From Candidatus Anammoximicrobium sp. (GTDB lineage: Bacteria > Planctomycetota > Planctomycetia > Pirellulales > Pirellulaceae): a stretch of 64,000 nucleotides of DNA. Of the stretch, positions 49,785-59,956 are shown piece after piece. The notes below the pieces were generated by a model. That model saw only the letters and a list, made by a program, of their open reading frames with translations. It was not told where the DNA came from and ran no database searches. The first letter of the stretch is position 1. Each line of letters opens with the position of its first letter. The position numbers and the translations under genes were made by a program. The DNA lies in the NCBI GenBank assembly GCA_012515235.1, contig JAAYYU010000027.1:1-64000 (forward strand), in the 5' to 3' direction.

Positions 49785-50040
49785 GGCGGCTCGCCAGCCC
49801 CAGCCGTACCGGCGGCGCAAATACGACGGACCGCGTCTTTTGCCGCAGGCAGCTTTGGCCTAGAATTCCTCCTGCGAAGGCTTTGTGCAAGGCGGAGCGA
49901 GGCTTGCTTCGCGGCGTGCCCAGGGACAACGCGGGGGACGCCGGCCGCGGGACGCGCTGCCCGCGGAGCCGCAGTCAACCGACAACACGGCGAGCTCCCC
50001 CGCGGAAAACGGTCAGCGTGTGAGGAGGAGGCAGCGATTG

Positions 50041-50781
50041 GTGGACGTGAACGCAGAAGATTATCCCGCCTTGGACGTCATCGCCGTCGGGGCGCATCCC
50101 GACGACGCGGAAATCGCGTGCGGCGGCACGCTGGCGCGGCTGGTCCGGCAGGGCTATCAGGTAGGCATCCTCGATTTGACGGACGGCGAGCCGACGCCGT
50201 ATTCGCCCGGCCCGCACGTGCGACTGGAGGAGGCCCGGCGGGCGGCCGAGACGCTCGGCGTCCACCAGCGCCTCACGCTCAACCTGCCCAACCGCCGGCT
50301 GTTCGATTCGTTCGAGGCGCGGATCGCCCTGGCCAAGGAGTTCCGCAAGTACCGCCCGAAGATCGTGATCGGGTTTGGGGACAAGACCCCGCTGGCTTCG
50401 CCGGACCACGGGCAGGCTATGCAAATCACCGACGCCGCCGTATTCTATTCCCGGCTGACGAAGTGGGACGAGTATTTCCAGGGACTCCCCGAACACACGA
50501 TTTCCGCCCAGTTGTACTTCCGGCTGGCCTTCGAGTCGTCCACGCTGAACAGCTACAGCAGCCATTTCACGGTCGACATCGGCGAGACGCTGGAGACGAA
50601 GCTGGCCGCGATCCGCTGCTATGCAACCCAGTTCCCGCCGGCCAAGGAGTATGTCTTCGATCGGATTCGCGGAGCCGCGATGACCGCCGGCGCCGCCGCC
50701 GGATTCAGCGCCGGCGAGACGTTCGTATCGCCGCGGCCGCTGGGCACGCAGGATTTGATGAAGTTCGTGTTCTCCCGGTGA
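50041..50781 (+). CDS. PIG-L/LmbE family deacetylase, BshB1-like
   Basis: 246 residues from GTG 50041; TTG 50038 is an equally possible start, as GAGGAGGAG ends at 50030. The hallmark [15 protein letters not shown] lies near residue 15, with zinc ligands H and DD, and [17 protein letters not shown] carries the third ligand. Overall size and spacing resemble BshB1, which deacetylates N-acetylglucosaminyl-malate in bacillithiol synthesis, but other PIG-L enzymes act on other N-acetylated sugars. No bshA or bshC lies nearby, so the substrate is open. The stop codon is one base before the dGTPase start, so the two are probably co-transcribed. Confidence 0.8.
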   Translation: MDVNAEDYPALDVIAVGAHPDDAEIACGGTLARLVRQGYQVGILDLTDGEPTPYSPGPHVRLEEARRAAETLGVHQRLTLNLPNRRLFDSFEARIALAKEFRKYRPKIVIGFGDKTPLASPDHGQAMQITDAAVFYSRLTKWDEYFQGLPEHTISAQLYFRLAFESSTLNSYSSHFTVDIGETLETKLAAIRCYATQFPPAKEYVFDRIRGAAMTAGAAAGFSAGETFVSPRPLGTQDLMKFVFSR

Positions 50782-50782
50782 C

Positions 50783-51931
50783 ATGGATGTGACGAATATC
50801 GCCGGTTTCCCCGGATTGCAGACGATCGCCGCGCGCGAAGCCGTGCTGCTGGCGCCGTGCGCCATGCGCAGCATCGACTCGCGGGGACGCAAGTATCCCG
50901 AATCCGAGCATCCGTATCGGGGTCCGTTCCAGCGCGACCGCGATCGCGTCGTACACAGTTCGGCCTATCGGCGGCTGAGCGGCAAGATGCAGGTCTTTAC
51001 GGGCGACATGGGCGACTATCACCGGACTCGAATGACGCACACCCACGAGGTGGCTTCGATCGCGCGGACCATCGGACGCGCCTTGCGGTTGAACGAGGAC
51101 CTGATCGAAGCCCTGGCCTTGTTCCACGACATCGGCCATCCGCCGTTCGGCCACGCCGGCGAAAGCGCCTTGAACGAATGCCTGGCGGACTGCGGCGGCT
51201 TCTCCCACAATCGTTACGCGCTGACGATCGCGGAGGAACTGGAGGTCCGATACCAGAGTTTTCCCGGCCTGAACCTGACGCACGAGGCGTTGGAAAGCCA
51301 GGCGTCCCGCATCGACAAGCGCCCGACCGGCCCCGCGCCGCTGCTGGAAGCGCAAGTGGTCGACGTCGCCGACAACGTGACGTACGACGCCCACGACACG
51401 GACGATTCGGTCAAGCTGGAATTGGTCACGCTGGACGAACTGGCGGAAATCCCGCTGATCCGCGAGGTCATCGGCCGCGTGCACCAGCGGTTCGGCGTGC
51501 TGCGCGGCGAGTTGCTGCGGAAAGCCGTCGTCCACGAGCTGATCGACTGCCAGGTGACAGACCTCCTGCAGACGGCGGGACGCGTGCTGGCCCAACGGCG
51601 GTTTGAAAGCGCCGAGGAGGCCCGCAACTCCGGCTACCGAATCGCGGCCAGCGCGAAGCTGGCGGAGCAGAAGGCCGAACTCGAACGGTTCCTGTACCAG
51701 CGGGTCTATCGGCATCCGCGACTGGTCGAAGTCCGCCGCCGCGCGCAGCAGCGGCTGCAGGCCATGTTCCAGGGCTATTGCCGACGTCCCGCGCTGCTGC
51801 CGCCCGAATACCGCAACCGGGCGGAAATGATCGGCATCCGGCGCACGGCGGTCGAGTATCTGGCCGGCATGACGGACCGGTACTGCGTGCAACAATTCGA
51901 GCTGCACTTTGCGGGAACGGACGACGCCTGA
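50783..51931 (+). CDS. dgt: Deoxyguanosinetriphosphate triphosphohydrolase-like HD protein
   Basis: 382 residues from ATG 50783, one base after the LmbE-like stop, so translationally coupled. Family motifs are RDRDRVVHSSAYRRLSGKMQVF near residues 51-72, the HD-domain first His in HTHEVASIARTIGRAL, HDIGHPPFGHAGE near residue 115 (catalytic HD pair), and VVDVADNVTYDAHDTDD near residue 193. dGTPases cleave dNTPs to nucleosides and triphosphate, controlling dNTP pools. Length matches the shorter dGTPase-like group, not the longer E. coli enzyme. A hairpin follows the stop. Confidence 0.88.
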   Translation: MDVTNIAGFPGLQTIAAREAVLLAPCAMRSIDSRGRKYPESEHPYRGPFQRDRDRVVHSSAYRRLSGKMQVFTGDMGDYHRTRMTHTHEVASIARTIGRALRLNEDLIEALALFHDIGHPPFGHAGESALNECLADCGGFSHNRYALTIAEELEVRYQSFPGLNLTHEALESQASRIDKRPTGPAPLLEAQVVDVADNVTYDAHDTDDSVKLELVTLDELAEIPLIREVIGRVHQRFGVLRGELLRKAVVHELIDCQVTDLLQTAGRVLAQRRFESAEEARNSGYRIAASAKLAEQKAELERFLYQRVYRHPRLVEVRRRAQQRLQAMFQGYCRRPALLPPEYRNRAEMIGIRRTAVEYLAGMTDRYCVQQFELHFAGTDDA

Positions 51932-51940
51932 CGCACGCCG

Positions 51941-51979
51941 CCGGGCGCCGGACCCGCGGACGAATCCGGCTCCGCCCGG
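51941..51979 (+). terminator. GC-rich hairpin after the dGTPase gene
   Basis: CCGGGCG at 51941-51947 pairs with CGCCCGG at 51973-51979, with a further four-pair inner stem. It begins 10 bases past the stop. There is no T-run, so it may be a weak or Rho-assisted terminator. Confidence 0.35.
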
Positions 51980-52158
51980 TTCGGCAGCGTTTGACGGGCC
52001 ATGGTCCGGTCTCCGGCGAGCGACCACGACCCGGCCGCCGGACTGGCGGATCGCCGCGCACCGGTGGCTCGCGCCCGTCCGCTCCCTGAAGTCTCGAACG
52101 ATGCTCCGTCGAGACCGCCGCCGCAGTCAAGTCCGTCAGGCGGGACGGCCCCGGCTCC

Positions 52159-53553
52159 TCACGATCCGCCCCCGCACTTCCTGATGCGAATGGCGCGGAA
52201 TTGCACCGGGTCGGTGTGCCCGTTGAAGCCGAAGTGGCCCTTCGTGTTGTTCCGCCCGGTGAACCTTTCCAGCGGGTACATGAAGGTGGCCGGATCGACC
52301 TTGGAAATGTCGGTTTCGAGGATGACGAACCCGTTCAGTTCCACCTTGGCCGTCGTGCCGACGATCGTCGACTCCTGGAAATTCCACTGGCCCGTGGGCC
52401 GCAAGTAGCCCCGGTGCGAGGCGACACAGGCGTAAAACGATCCGTGGGCCTGTTGCGGCTTGAGGTCGTAGAACTTGGGATCGTTCGGATCGTTGTACTT
52501 GGGATGCCCGTCGTCGAGCACCTGGAGTTCGCAGAAACTGTTCCACGTTCCGTGGCCTTCGCCCGGATAGCGGATGGCGAGCCCGCTGTTGCCGCCCGGC
52601 GGCAGTTTGAACTCCAGGCGGACGACGAAGTCCTCGTACTGGTCTTGCGTAAAGAGCGTGCCGCCCTTGCCGGGCTTGCAGGTGATGGCTCCATCTTCGA
52701 CCATGTAATCGTCGACGGCGCCGGCCCAGCCGGACAAGTCCCGGCCGTTGAAGACCGGCACGAAGCCCTCGTCGCCCTTCGCGGCCAGGATCGCGTTGGC
52801 CTCGTCGCCGCTGAGTTCGCGGAGGAACACGTCGCGGAACCGCATCTCACGGCCGTGCGTCTGCAACTGGATCGGCCCGATCTTCGGCAGCGGCCCCCGT
52901 TCGCCCTCCGGCTTGCTGCGATCGAAGTAATTGTGCAAGCGGGCGTGGTCGACCACAAGTTGGCCGTTCAACCACACGCTCACCCGCTCGCCCGTGATCA
53001 CCATGCGCAGCGTGTCCCATTCGCCGATGGGGTTGTCGGCCTTGACCAAAGGATCTTTGCCGGGCGTCCCGGCCGGGTTGTTCCACAGGCCGCCGCTGCC
53101 CTTGTCCGCGCCGTGCTTGAATTTCGTTTCGTCGGTTGCGTCCCAGATCGAAACCTGGGGGATGCCCCGGAGATAGATGCCGCTGTCCGACCCCGGCACC
53201 ATCCGGTAGGAGGCCCACAGTTCGAAGTCGCCGTAGCATTTGTCGGTCGTCAGGTACAGGCCCGTTCCGTCGTTGATCAGTTCGCCCTTCTCGACCCGCC
53301 AGTGCTGGCGGATGTCTTCCAGACTGGCCGCTTTCTTCTCCGCCAGTTCCGCCGGCGGCAAGGCCATGTACACGCGCGGGTCTTCCGTCTTCGCGCCCCA
53401 CCATCCGTCCAGGTTCTGGCCGTTGAACAAGGCCACGAAGCCCTCCGGCGGCACGTTGTGCTCCGCCGCAGCCAAGCGCGAATCGCCCCAGACTGCCACC
53501 GTCCAGAACGCCGACAAAAACGCTGCCGCCCCGACGACTGTCCGTATCTTCAT
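52159..53553 (-). CDS. Exported protein with two DUF1080 (3-keto-disaccharide hydrolase) domains
   Basis: 464 residues from ATG 53553, with GGAGG and GGAAGAG upstream. The signal peptide ends near residue 29 (SRLAAAEHN). Two copies of the DUF1080 jelly-roll follow: the first begins GFVALFNGQNLDGWWG near residue 35, the second GFVPVFNGRDLSGWAG near residue 255. Each continues with the DUF1080 pattern (FELWASYRMVPGSDSGIYLRG in the first; FVVRLEFKLPPGGNSGLAIRYPG in the second). The family (PF06439) is named for hydrolysis of 3-keto-glycosides after sugar oxidation. The double domain is common in planctomycetes. It stands next to a divergent FAD oxidoreductase gene, which fits oxidation followed by cleavage but does not prove it. 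Confidence 0.85.
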   Translation of the reverse strand: MKIRTVVGAAAFLSAFWTVAVWGDSRLAAAEHNVPPEGFVALFNGQNLDGWWGAKTEDPRVYMALPPAELAEKKAASLEDIRQHWRVEKGELINDGTGLYLTTDKCYGDFELWASYRMVPGSDSGIYLRGIPQVSIWDATDETKFKHGADKGSGGLWNNPAGTPGKDPLVKADNPIGEWDTLRMVITGERVSVWLNGQLVVDHARLHNYFDRSKPEGERGPLPKIGPIQLQTHGREMRFRDVFLRELSGDEANAILAAKGDEGFVPVFNGRDLSGWAGAVDDYMVEDGAITCKPGKGGTLFTQDQYEDFVVRLEFKLPPGGNSGLAIRYPGEGHGTWNSFCELQVLDDGHPKYNDPNDPKFYDLKPQQAHGSFYACVASHRGYLRPTGQWNFQESTIVGTTAKVELNGFVILETDISKVDPATFMYPLERFTGRNNTKGHFGFNGHTDPVQFRAIRIRKCGGGS

Positions 53554-53777
53554 CTCTTCCAACCTCCTCGCGATCGAAGTGATAGGGTAACGTATCCAAG
53601 CACAACTAGTGGAATCCGAGGGGCGCAGCCTGTCAATGGTCCTCCGGCGGCCTGTTGAAAAAGTCGTGAGGCGACACGATGCTATACGGTTCCCCCGAAC
53701 GTTGCAGCGACTCCGGCAGCGACGGGGGTCTCTTTGGAGGTCACCCATTCCGCCTTTCTGTCAGGGAGACGATTGCC

Positions 53778-55217
53778 ATGTCCGAGCATCACGAGTTGTC
53801 GCGTCGAGCGTTGTTGCAGGCCGCCGGGGCGGCCGGTCTGGGATCGCTGTTGACCGGACAGAGCGAGGCCTCCGGCGAGCCGTCGTCGGAGCAGGGCCCC
53901 AGCGCCAAGCCGCGGGCCGCGGCGCCGGTCTTGGGCACGGTCAGCGAGCCGGCCCGCCAGGTTCCGGTCGTCGCGGATTGCGACGTGTGCGTTGTCGGCG
54001 GGAGCGCCACCGGCGCGTTTGCCGCCGTGGCCGCGGCCCGGCTGGGCGCCAAGGTGGCCATCATCGAGCTGAACGGTTTTTTCGGCGGGGTCGCCACCGC
54101 CAGTCTCGTCAACCTTTGGCACTCGACCGAGGACATGCAAAACCAGCAGCAGATCATCGCCGGCCTGAGCACCGAGGTCTTCGAGCGGCTTGACCGCCGC
54201 GGCGGACTGGAGGTGGTCAAGGGCAAGCGCACGTATTACGCGTTGAACACCGAAGAGCTGAAGATCGAACTGGACGCGCTGCTCACCGAAGCGGCCGTGC
54301 GGCCCTTCCTGCACACGATGTTCGTGGCGCCGGCGGTCGCCGACGGCCGCCTGACCGCGGTGATCATCGAGGACAAAACGGGCCGGCGGGCGATCCGGGC
54401 CAGGCAGTTCATCGACGCCACCGGCGACGCCGACGTGGCGGCCCGCATGGGGCTGCCCGTGTACCAGCGCGACCAGGTGCAACCGCCGACCATGTGCGTG
54501 ATCCTCCGCGGCTTGGACGCGATCCGGAAGAAGCATCCGGGCTTCAACGTGCATCGGGCGATCTTCGACCAGCAGTACGCCCAGGCCTTGAAGCCGGGTT
54601 ACTCGTGGGGCCATTCCGTGCCCGGCGGCCGCGACGAGACCATGTTGGCCGGCACGCGGGTGCATAACGCCAACTGTGCCGACGCCGACGAGCTGACCGC
54701 GGCGACGATCGAAGGCCGCCGCCAAGTCCGGGCGGTTTGCGACATCCTGCGGGAGAATTTCCTGGACGGCCGGGGCACGCCGCTGCTGACGCTGCCGGCC
54801 AAGCTCGGCATCCGCGAGACGCGCCACGCCCGCTGCCTGCACACGCTGACCCAGGAGGAACTGCTCAGCGGCCACCGCTTTCCCGACGCGATCGGCAACG
54901 GCACGTATCCCGTGGACATCCACAACGCCCGCGGCGGCGGCATCACCTTCCGGCACCTGGAAAAAGCGCCTTTCTACCAGATACCCTACTCGTCGCTGGT
55001 GCCCCAGGGCGCCCAGAACGTGCTGGTCGCCGGGCGGAGCATCGATGCCGACGAGGGGGCCTTCGGCGCCGTGCGGGTCATGATCAACTGCAACCAGATG
55101 GGGCAGGCCGCCGGAGTGGCCGCCTGGCTGGCGCTGGATTCGGGCTGCAGCGTGGCCGAGATCGATACGGCCCGACTCCGCGAGACGCTCAAGAAGCAGG
55201 GGGCGGCGATCCTGTGA
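53778..55217 (+). CDS. Tat-exported FAD-dependent oxidoreductase
   Basis: 479 residues from ATG 53778. Residues 9-10 are RR in SRRALLQAAGAAGLG, a twin-arginine signal. A nucleotide-binding motif CDVCVVGGSATGAFAAVAAARLGAKVAIIE lies near residues 70-100, followed by GGVATASLVNLWH, as in the FAD_oxidored group. A central RQFIDATGDADVAARMG and a C-terminal LVAGRSIDADEGAFGAVRVM with CNQMGQAAGVAA complete the FAD-binding core. Such planctomycete proteins are often annotated as xanthan-lyase-like or FAD-dependent oxidoreductases, with unknown substrate. The gene is divergent from the DUF1080 gene and convergent with the zinc-ribbon gene, 10 bases between stops. Confidence 0.82.
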   Translation: MSEHHELSRRALLQAAGAAGLGSLLTGQSEASGEPSSEQGPSAKPRAAAPVLGTVSEPARQVPVVADCDVCVVGGSATGAFAAVAAARLGAKVAIIELNGFFGGVATASLVNLWHSTEDMQNQQQIIAGLSTEVFERLDRRGGLEVVKGKRTYYALNTEELKIELDALLTEAAVRPFLHTMFVAPAVADGRLTAVIIEDKTGRRAIRARQFIDATGDADVAARMGLPVYQRDQVQPPTMCVILRGLDAIRKKHPGFNVHRAIFDQQYAQALKPGYSWGHSVPGGRDETMLAGTRVHNANCADADELTAATIEGRRQVRAVCDILRENFLDGRGTPLLTLPAKLGIRETRHARCLHTLTQEELLSGHRFPDAIGNGTYPVDIHNARGGGITFRHLEKAPFYQIPYSSLVPQGAQNVLVAGRSIDADEGAFGAVRVMINCNQMGQAAGVAAWLALDSGCSVAEIDTARLRETLKKQGAAIL

Positions 55218-55227
55218 GACGGCCGTT

Positions 55228-55956
55228 TCATCGCTTCTTGCCGGGGACCTCGTGGCCTTCCGACAGGTACAGCATGCAACCGCAACTCTTGCAGAACACC
55301 GGTTTGGACAGGTACAGCTGGTTCATGATCTGGGTGGTGAGCATCGTGTTGCAGCCGCCACAGGATTCGCCTTCGACGGGCGCCAACCCTTGCTCGCCGT
55401 GGGCTTTCACGAGGCGTTCGTATTCGGAGCGGAAGTCCGGCGGCAAGGCGGCCTCGGCGTGCTTCAGTTCAGCCTTGATGCGCGCCAGGTCGTCGTGCAG
55501 CGTCGCCTGCTCCTTGGCGACGCGGTCCTCGGCTTTCTGCAGCTCCTCCCTGACGCGAGCCAGCTTGGCTTCGGCGTCGTGGATGGCTTTCTGGTGCTCG
55601 TCCAGCCTTTCCAAGCGGTCGAGGATTTCGTCTTCGAGCACGGCGTTGGCTGCCTTGTCGGCGGCGATTTGATCTTGCAGCGCCTTGAATTCGGTGTTGC
55701 TTTGCGCCTCGTTCAACTTCCGCTGCAGGTTGACGATTTTGGCCTCGCGTTCGCGGAGACTGAGCTGTTTTTCGTCGGCCTCCATTCGCGTGTGTTTAGC
55801 GGCGTCCTTCGCCGCGGCCAGTTCTTTCTCCGTGTGCTCGACGGCCTGGCGGCCGATGCGGACCTGCGCGGGGCCTTTCTGGAGACGATCCTTCAGATCG
55901 GTCAATTGGTGGTGAATCCTGTGCAGTTCGCGAAGCACTTCAGCGGATACGTTCAT
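55228..55956 (-). CDS. Coiled-coil protein with C-terminal C4 zinc ribbon
   Basis: 242 residues. Residues about 15-175 are a continuous Glu/Lys/Ala-rich helix predicted to form a coiled coil. The C-terminal end has two zinc pairs, C199-x2-C202 in SCGGCNTML and C222-x2-C225 in FCKSCGCML, as in PF02591 (zf-RING_7 / CT398-like). Family members are small, widespread and poorly characterised; links to flagellar or secretion chaperoning have been proposed for the chlamydial one. It lies downstream of rpoD on the same strand but after a strong terminator, so it probably has its own promoter. Confidence 0.85.
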   Translation of the reverse strand: MNVSAEVLRELHRIHHQLTDLKDRLQKGPAQVRIGRQAVEHTEKELAAAKDAAKHTRMEADEKQLSLREREAKIVNLQRKLNEAQSNTEFKALQDQIAADKAANAVLEDEILDRLERLDEHQKAIHDAEAKLARVREELQKAEDRVAKEQATLHDDLARIKAELKHAEAALPPDFRSEYERLVKAHGEQGLAPVEGESCGGCNTMLTTQIMNQLYLSKPVFCKSCGCMLYLSEGHEVPGKKR

Positions 55957-55985
55957 CAGGCAAAACTCCTCTGGGAATGCGCGTT

Positions 55986-56101
55986 GCGGGATGCGAAAGA
56001 CGGGGCGCGGAAAGGGCGGGCATCACGAGCATCGGCCGGTTATGCGTCGGGCGCCGCGCGTGGCGACCGGCGCACCTTGCGCCGCGCGACCCGCATCCCG
56101 C
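55986..56101. other. Inverted-repeat-rich leader before the zinc-ribbon gene
   Basis: GCGGGATGCG at 55986-55995 and CGCATCCCGC at 56092-56101 are reverse complements. A perfect GGCGCA / TGCGCC hairpin with a three-base loop lies between them at 56069-56083. It lies between the rpoD terminator and the next gene; function unknown. Confidence 0.45.
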
Positions 56102-56118
56102 GAACCTTATCCGGCCAC

Positions 56119-56150
56119 AAAAAAAGCCGCTGATCGGGGGCTCAGCGGCT
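56119..56150 (-). terminator. Intrinsic terminator of the dnaG-rpoD operon
   Basis: On the minus strand, AGCCGCTGA and TCAGCGGCT form a perfect 9-bp stem around an 8-base loop, directly followed by a run of seven T. It begins 27 bases past the rpoD stop. Confidence 0.85.
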
Positions 56151-56177
56151 GAGGCATGGACGGGGAAAGCGGGGCAG

Positions 56178-57875
56178 TTACGCGACGCCGCGCAGGAAGC
56201 CCGCCAACTGCTGGCTGCGGACCGGATGCTGCAGCTTGCGGACCGCCTTGGCCTCGATCTGCCGCACCCGTTCGCGGGTGACCTTGAAGATCCGGCCGAC
56301 TTCCTCCAGGGTATACGTGTAGCCGTCGCCCAGGCCGTAGCGCAAACGGATGATCTCCCGCTCGCGGTAGGTGAGCGTCTTGAGCAAGGCTTCGATCTTC
56401 TGCCGCAACAGGCCGTTGTTGGCGTTGCGGACGGGGTTGTCGGACTGGACATCTTCAATCAATTCGCCAAAACTGCAATCTTCGCCGTCGCCCACCGGAC
56501 GGTCCAGGCTGACGGGGTGCCGGCCGATGTCCAGGACGCGTTTCACTTCTTCCACGTCCAGGCCCGCCCGGATGGCAACCTCTTCTGTTGTCGGCTCCCG
56601 ATGCAGTTCTTGCAAGAGCCTCTTTTCAATATTTCGCAGTTTCGACAGCACGTCAATCATATGCACCGGAATGCGGATCGTCCGCGCCTGGTCGGCGATG
56701 GCCCGCGTGATTGCCTGGCGAATCCACCAGGTGGCATAGGTGGAGAACTTGAATCCGCGGCGGTATTCGAATTTGTCGACGGCGCGCATCAGGCCCGTGT
56801 TCCCTTCCTGGATCAGGTCCAGGAAGCTCAGCCCGCGATTCCGGTACTTTTTGGCGATCGAAACCACCAGCCGCAAGTTGCCGCTGGACAGCTGGCGTTT
56901 GACCTGTTCGTATTCGTCGAATTGCCGGCGGATCGTCTCCACCCGCCGCCGCAGGCTGCGCGGGCTCTCTTGCGTCAGCTGCATCAGGTCGCGGAGCTCG
57001 TGACGCAGGTTGGCCCGTTCGTCCTTGTACCGCGAATCGCTGCCGATTTGCTTCAGCCGCTGGCGGATCTCGTCCATCCGCTCGGCAAAGTCGGCCAGTT
57101 GATGAATTAGGGGCTGGACGCGGCGGGTCCGCAAACTGAGTTCCTCGACCAACTGCAGGCACTTGTGGCGGCGGCGCAGAAAGCCTTGGCGGACCTCCTG
57201 GCGGACCTCCGGCGGCGTCGATTTGCGGATCAGCACGGCGAACGCTTCGCGATTCTGTTCCACCAGGTGCTCCAGCGTCCGCAGGTTGTGCGGCATCCGG
57301 GCCTGGATTTGTTCCTTGGTCAGCCGTTCGGTCAGCGACACCTTGATCGTGCGGTCGAACGGCAACTCGCCCTTGTACACCTTCTTCAGCGAATCCACGG
57401 TCTTGCGCATGGCAAAGTCGCAGGCCAGCACGCTGCGCCGGAACTGGCGGCGAGTGCGTTCGATCTGGGTGGCCAGGGCGACTTCCTCCTCGCGCGACAG
57501 CAGCGGGATCTCAGCCATTTGGCTGAGGTACATCCGGATCGGATCATCCGTCAGCTTGGGCAGGTCTTCGGTCGGGATCGCAACGGGCGGCGTTTCGGGG
57601 ATGACCTCCGTGGGTTCGGGAGGCAGCGGCAGCGACTCGGCCGGCGGCGCCAAGGCGACCACCGGCACCGGCCCTTCCTGAAACTCCACGGCCTTCGCGG
57701 GCGACTCCTCGACCAGTTCGACGTGGTCGGCTTTCAAAGCCAACAGCAATTCTTCGAACTGATCAATGTTGAAATCGTCTTCCGGAAGAAACTGGTTGAC
57801 CTCGTCAAAGGTCAAATAGCCCTGGGCCTTGCCCTTGTTGATGATTGCCTGCAGGTCTGAATTCAATTGGTCCAC
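56178..57875 (-). CDS. rpoD: Primary RNA polymerase sigma factor (sigma-70)
   Basis: 565 residues. I start at GTG 57875 rather than ATG 57893, because AGGAGGGG lies four bases before the GTG and would otherwise be coding, and the GTG gives the usual RpoD beginning [27 protein letters not shown]. Region 1.2 ([22 protein letters not shown]) is near residue 85. Region 2 ([20 protein letters not shown], then [19 protein letters not shown]) lies near residues 330-400. Region 4 has [15 protein letters not shown] and [17 protein letters not shown] at the end. It is about 55 bases downstream of dnaG, and so co-transcribed. An extra basic helical region fills residues about 180-320. Confidence 0.93.
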   Translation of the reverse strand: MDQLNSDLQAIINKGKAQGYLTFDEVNQFLPEDDFNIDQFEELLLALKADHVELVEESPAKAVEFQEGPVPVVALAPPAESLPLPPEPTEVIPETPPVAIPTEDLPKLTDDPIRMYLSQMAEIPLLSREEEVALATQIERTRRQFRRSVLACDFAMRKTVDSLKKVYKGELPFDRTIKVSLTERLTKEQIQARMPHNLRTLEHLVEQNREAFAVLIRKSTPPEVRQEVRQGFLRRRHKCLQLVEELSLRTRRVQPLIHQLADFAERMDEIRQRLKQIGSDSRYKDERANLRHELRDLMQLTQESPRSLRRRVETIRRQFDEYEQVKRQLSSGNLRLVVSIAKKYRNRGLSFLDLIQEGNTGLMRAVDKFEYRRGFKFSTYATWWIRQAITRAIADQARTIRIPVHMIDVLSKLRNIEKRLLQELHREPTTEEVAIRAGLDVEEVKRVLDIGRHPVSLDRPVGDGEDCSFGELIEDVQSDNPVRNANNGLLRQKIEALLKTLTYREREIIRLRYGLGDGYTYTLEEVGRIFKVTRERVRQIEAKAVRKLQHPVRSQQLAGFLRGVA

Positions 57876-57930
57876 GATTCCCCTCCTGCGCATTCTTGCG
57901 CTCGTACGGACACCTTTGCGGGTGAAGTAC

Positions 57931-59823
57931 CTACCCGTCCTTGGGCGCGGAAATACCGTGCCGGCCTCGTTCCTGGGCGATCAGGGTTTGCAGAACGGCG
58001 AGTTCTTCCTGGTCGTCCAATCGCTTTTCTTCCAGCGCCGCCAGTTGTTGCCGGCGGTCTCTGGTCATCGTGGTGTAGCGGAAGTCGCTGATCAGCCCCT
58101 GCAAGATGTCGTGCGCTTGGGTCTGCGCCGTTGCTGCTTTCGCGTGGGCTCGCTCGTCCAACTCCACCCAGATATTCTTCAGACCCGGGTCGTCCAGCGC
58201 CGTCAGCACGTTGCCGAAATCCGGCGTGCCGCCCGAATCGTGAATGCCGTGAATGGTACGGTAAATGGTCCTAACGCATTCTGATTTTAACTGCCCGACC
58301 TCGATTTCGCGAATGGCCAACTCGACCAAATCGGGGTGAACCACCAAAATCTCCAAAAGTTCGATCTCCCGCGAGTCCAAATCCCGCACTTTGGGCACGG
58401 ACAGCGACTGCGTCGGACCGGCCGCGGGGCGCTGGGGCTTGGCGACCGCTGCGGTGCGGTTCGGCTTGCGGCGCAAATCGTTTACCCGCGACCGCAACTC
58501 CTGTTCCGGCAGGCCGAATTGCCGAGCCAACCGCATGAGGAACTGCTGTTCCCGCAGACGGACGTCGCCCGCAGCGCCGGTCATTTGCGCAGACGCCTTG
58601 GCGATCGTGGCCAGAATCTCTTCCAACGCCTGGTTGGCCTGGTGCGTTTCCCGCAACAGATCGATGTCTCGCGTCGCCACGCGAATCTTGTGCTCCAAGG
58701 CGTCGATGGCCGTGCCGAGCAATTCGCGGAAGGGCTCCGCGCCGCGTTCCAACAGGAATTCGCACGGGTCGAATTCTTCCGGCAGCGTCAGGATCCGCAG
58801 GTCGATCTGGGCGGCGACAAACAGTTCCAGGATCTCGTTGGTCCGCCGCTGGCCCGCTTCGTCGCCGTCCAGCACCAGGATCACCCGGTCGGCGAAACGC
58901 CGCAGCACCTGAATGTGCCTGGGCCCCAAGGCGGTGCCCAGCACGGCCACCACGTGATCGATGCCCACCTGGTGAGCCATCATTACGTCCGTGTAGCCTT
59001 CGACGACCACGATTTCCCGCAGTTTTTTGTTCGTGACGCTCTGGCGAGCCAGGTCCAGGGCGTACAGATGTTCGCTCTTCGAAAACAGCCTGGTTTCAGG
59101 CGAATTGATGTACTTGGCCGGATTGTCGCCGCTGGCGCCCGGCAGGATGCGGCCGCCAAAAGCGATCGCGCGGCCCTGCGCGTCGCGGATGGGGAACATC
59201 AGGCGGCCGCGGAAGCGGTCGTAGTAGCGGCCGCTGGCGGGGCTCCTGGCACACAGTCCGGTGGCCTCCAGCACGGGCGCAGCAAAACCTTGGGTGCGGC
59301 CGTGATCCAGCAACCATTGCCACCCCTCGGGCGAGAATCCCAGCCCAAACCGTTTGACGCTTTCCGACGTCAGGCCGCGTTCTGCCACGTAGCGCCGCGC
59401 GGTTTCCGCGTCGGGCGACAGCAGCAAGCACTGATGGAACTGCTGGGCCGCCCACTGCATTGCCCGATACAGGGTCTTCTTGTCGTGCGGGCTGCCCGGC
59501 GGCAGCTCGGGACGTCCGGCGGGCTGCAATTGCACGCCGGCTCGGTCGGCCAGAATCTCCAGCGCTTCCCGAAATCCGATCCGTTCGTATTGCATCAGGA
59601 AACTGAACACGTCGCCGCCGACATCGCAGACCCAGCACTTCCAGGATTGGCGCTCGGGATTGACCTGCAAACTGGGGCGGGAATCGTCGTGCCAGGGGCA
59701 GAGGCCCACGTAAATACGGCCCTGTCGGCGCAGGGGCAAATAGCTGCCGACCAAGTCGACAATATCTGTCGCTTGGCGAATCCGTTCCTTGATGTCCTGG
59801 TCAAGCGGGGATGCGAAGGACAC
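57931..59823 (-). CDS. dnaG: DNA primase
   Basis: 630 residues from GTG 59823; ATG 59883 in the same frame is the alternative, adding 20 residues with Pro-rich, non-family sequence. The N-terminal zinc finger has C42, H45, C66 and C69 ([11 protein letters not shown] then [11 protein letters not shown]). The RNA-polymerase core includes [11 protein letters not shown] and FRGRLMFPI. The TOPRIM domain (residues about 260-350) has [14 protein letters not shown] and [14 protein letters not shown] with the metal-binding acidic residues. The C-terminal DnaB-binding region follows. Synthesises RNA primers at the replication fork. First gene of the dnaG-rpoD operon, transcribed from the promoter at 59957-59985. 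Confidence 0.93.
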   Translation of the reverse strand: MSFASPLDQDIKERIRQATDIVDLVGSYLPLRRQGRIYVGLCPWHDDSRPSLQVNPERQSWKCWVCDVGGDVFSFLMQYERIGFREALEILADRAGVQLQPAGRPELPPGSPHDKKTLYRAMQWAAQQFHQCLLLSPDAETARRYVAERGLTSESVKRFGLGFSPEGWQWLLDHGRTQGFAAPVLEATGLCARSPASGRYYDRFRGRLMFPIRDAQGRAIAFGGRILPGASGDNPAKYINSPETRLFSKSEHLYALDLARQSVTNKKLREIVVVEGYTDVMMAHQVGIDHVVAVLGTALGPRHIQVLRRFADRVILVLDGDEAGQRRTNEILELFVAAQIDLRILTLPEEFDPCEFLLERGAEPFRELLGTAIDALEHKIRVATRDIDLLRETHQANQALEEILATIAKASAQMTGAAGDVRLREQQFLMRLARQFGLPEQELRSRVNDLRRKPNRTAAVAKPQRPAAGPTQSLSVPKVRDLDSREIELLEILVVHPDLVELAIREIEVGQLKSECVRTIYRTIHGIHDSGGTPDFGNVLTALDDPGLKNIWVELDERAHAKAATAQTQAHDILQGLISDFRYTTMTRDRRQQLAALEEKRLDDQEELAVLQTLIAQERGRHGISAPKDG

Positions 59824-59956
59824 CGGACAGTCCTGTGGCGTTGGGCCTGCGGGAAGGAGATTGGGCCGCGGCCAGAGTGTCACTTCCCTGGTACTTGTTC
59901 TCCGCCGGCTTTTGGGTCAACTTGGCGGTGTCGTGCCCTCCATAGCACGCGGGCGA

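Noticed and set aside
48111..49820. Minus-strand frame of 569 codons over the SYLF gene
   Set aside because: It overlaps a recognisable SYLF protein on the other strand and the start of the GH106-like gene. No start signal or domain supports it.
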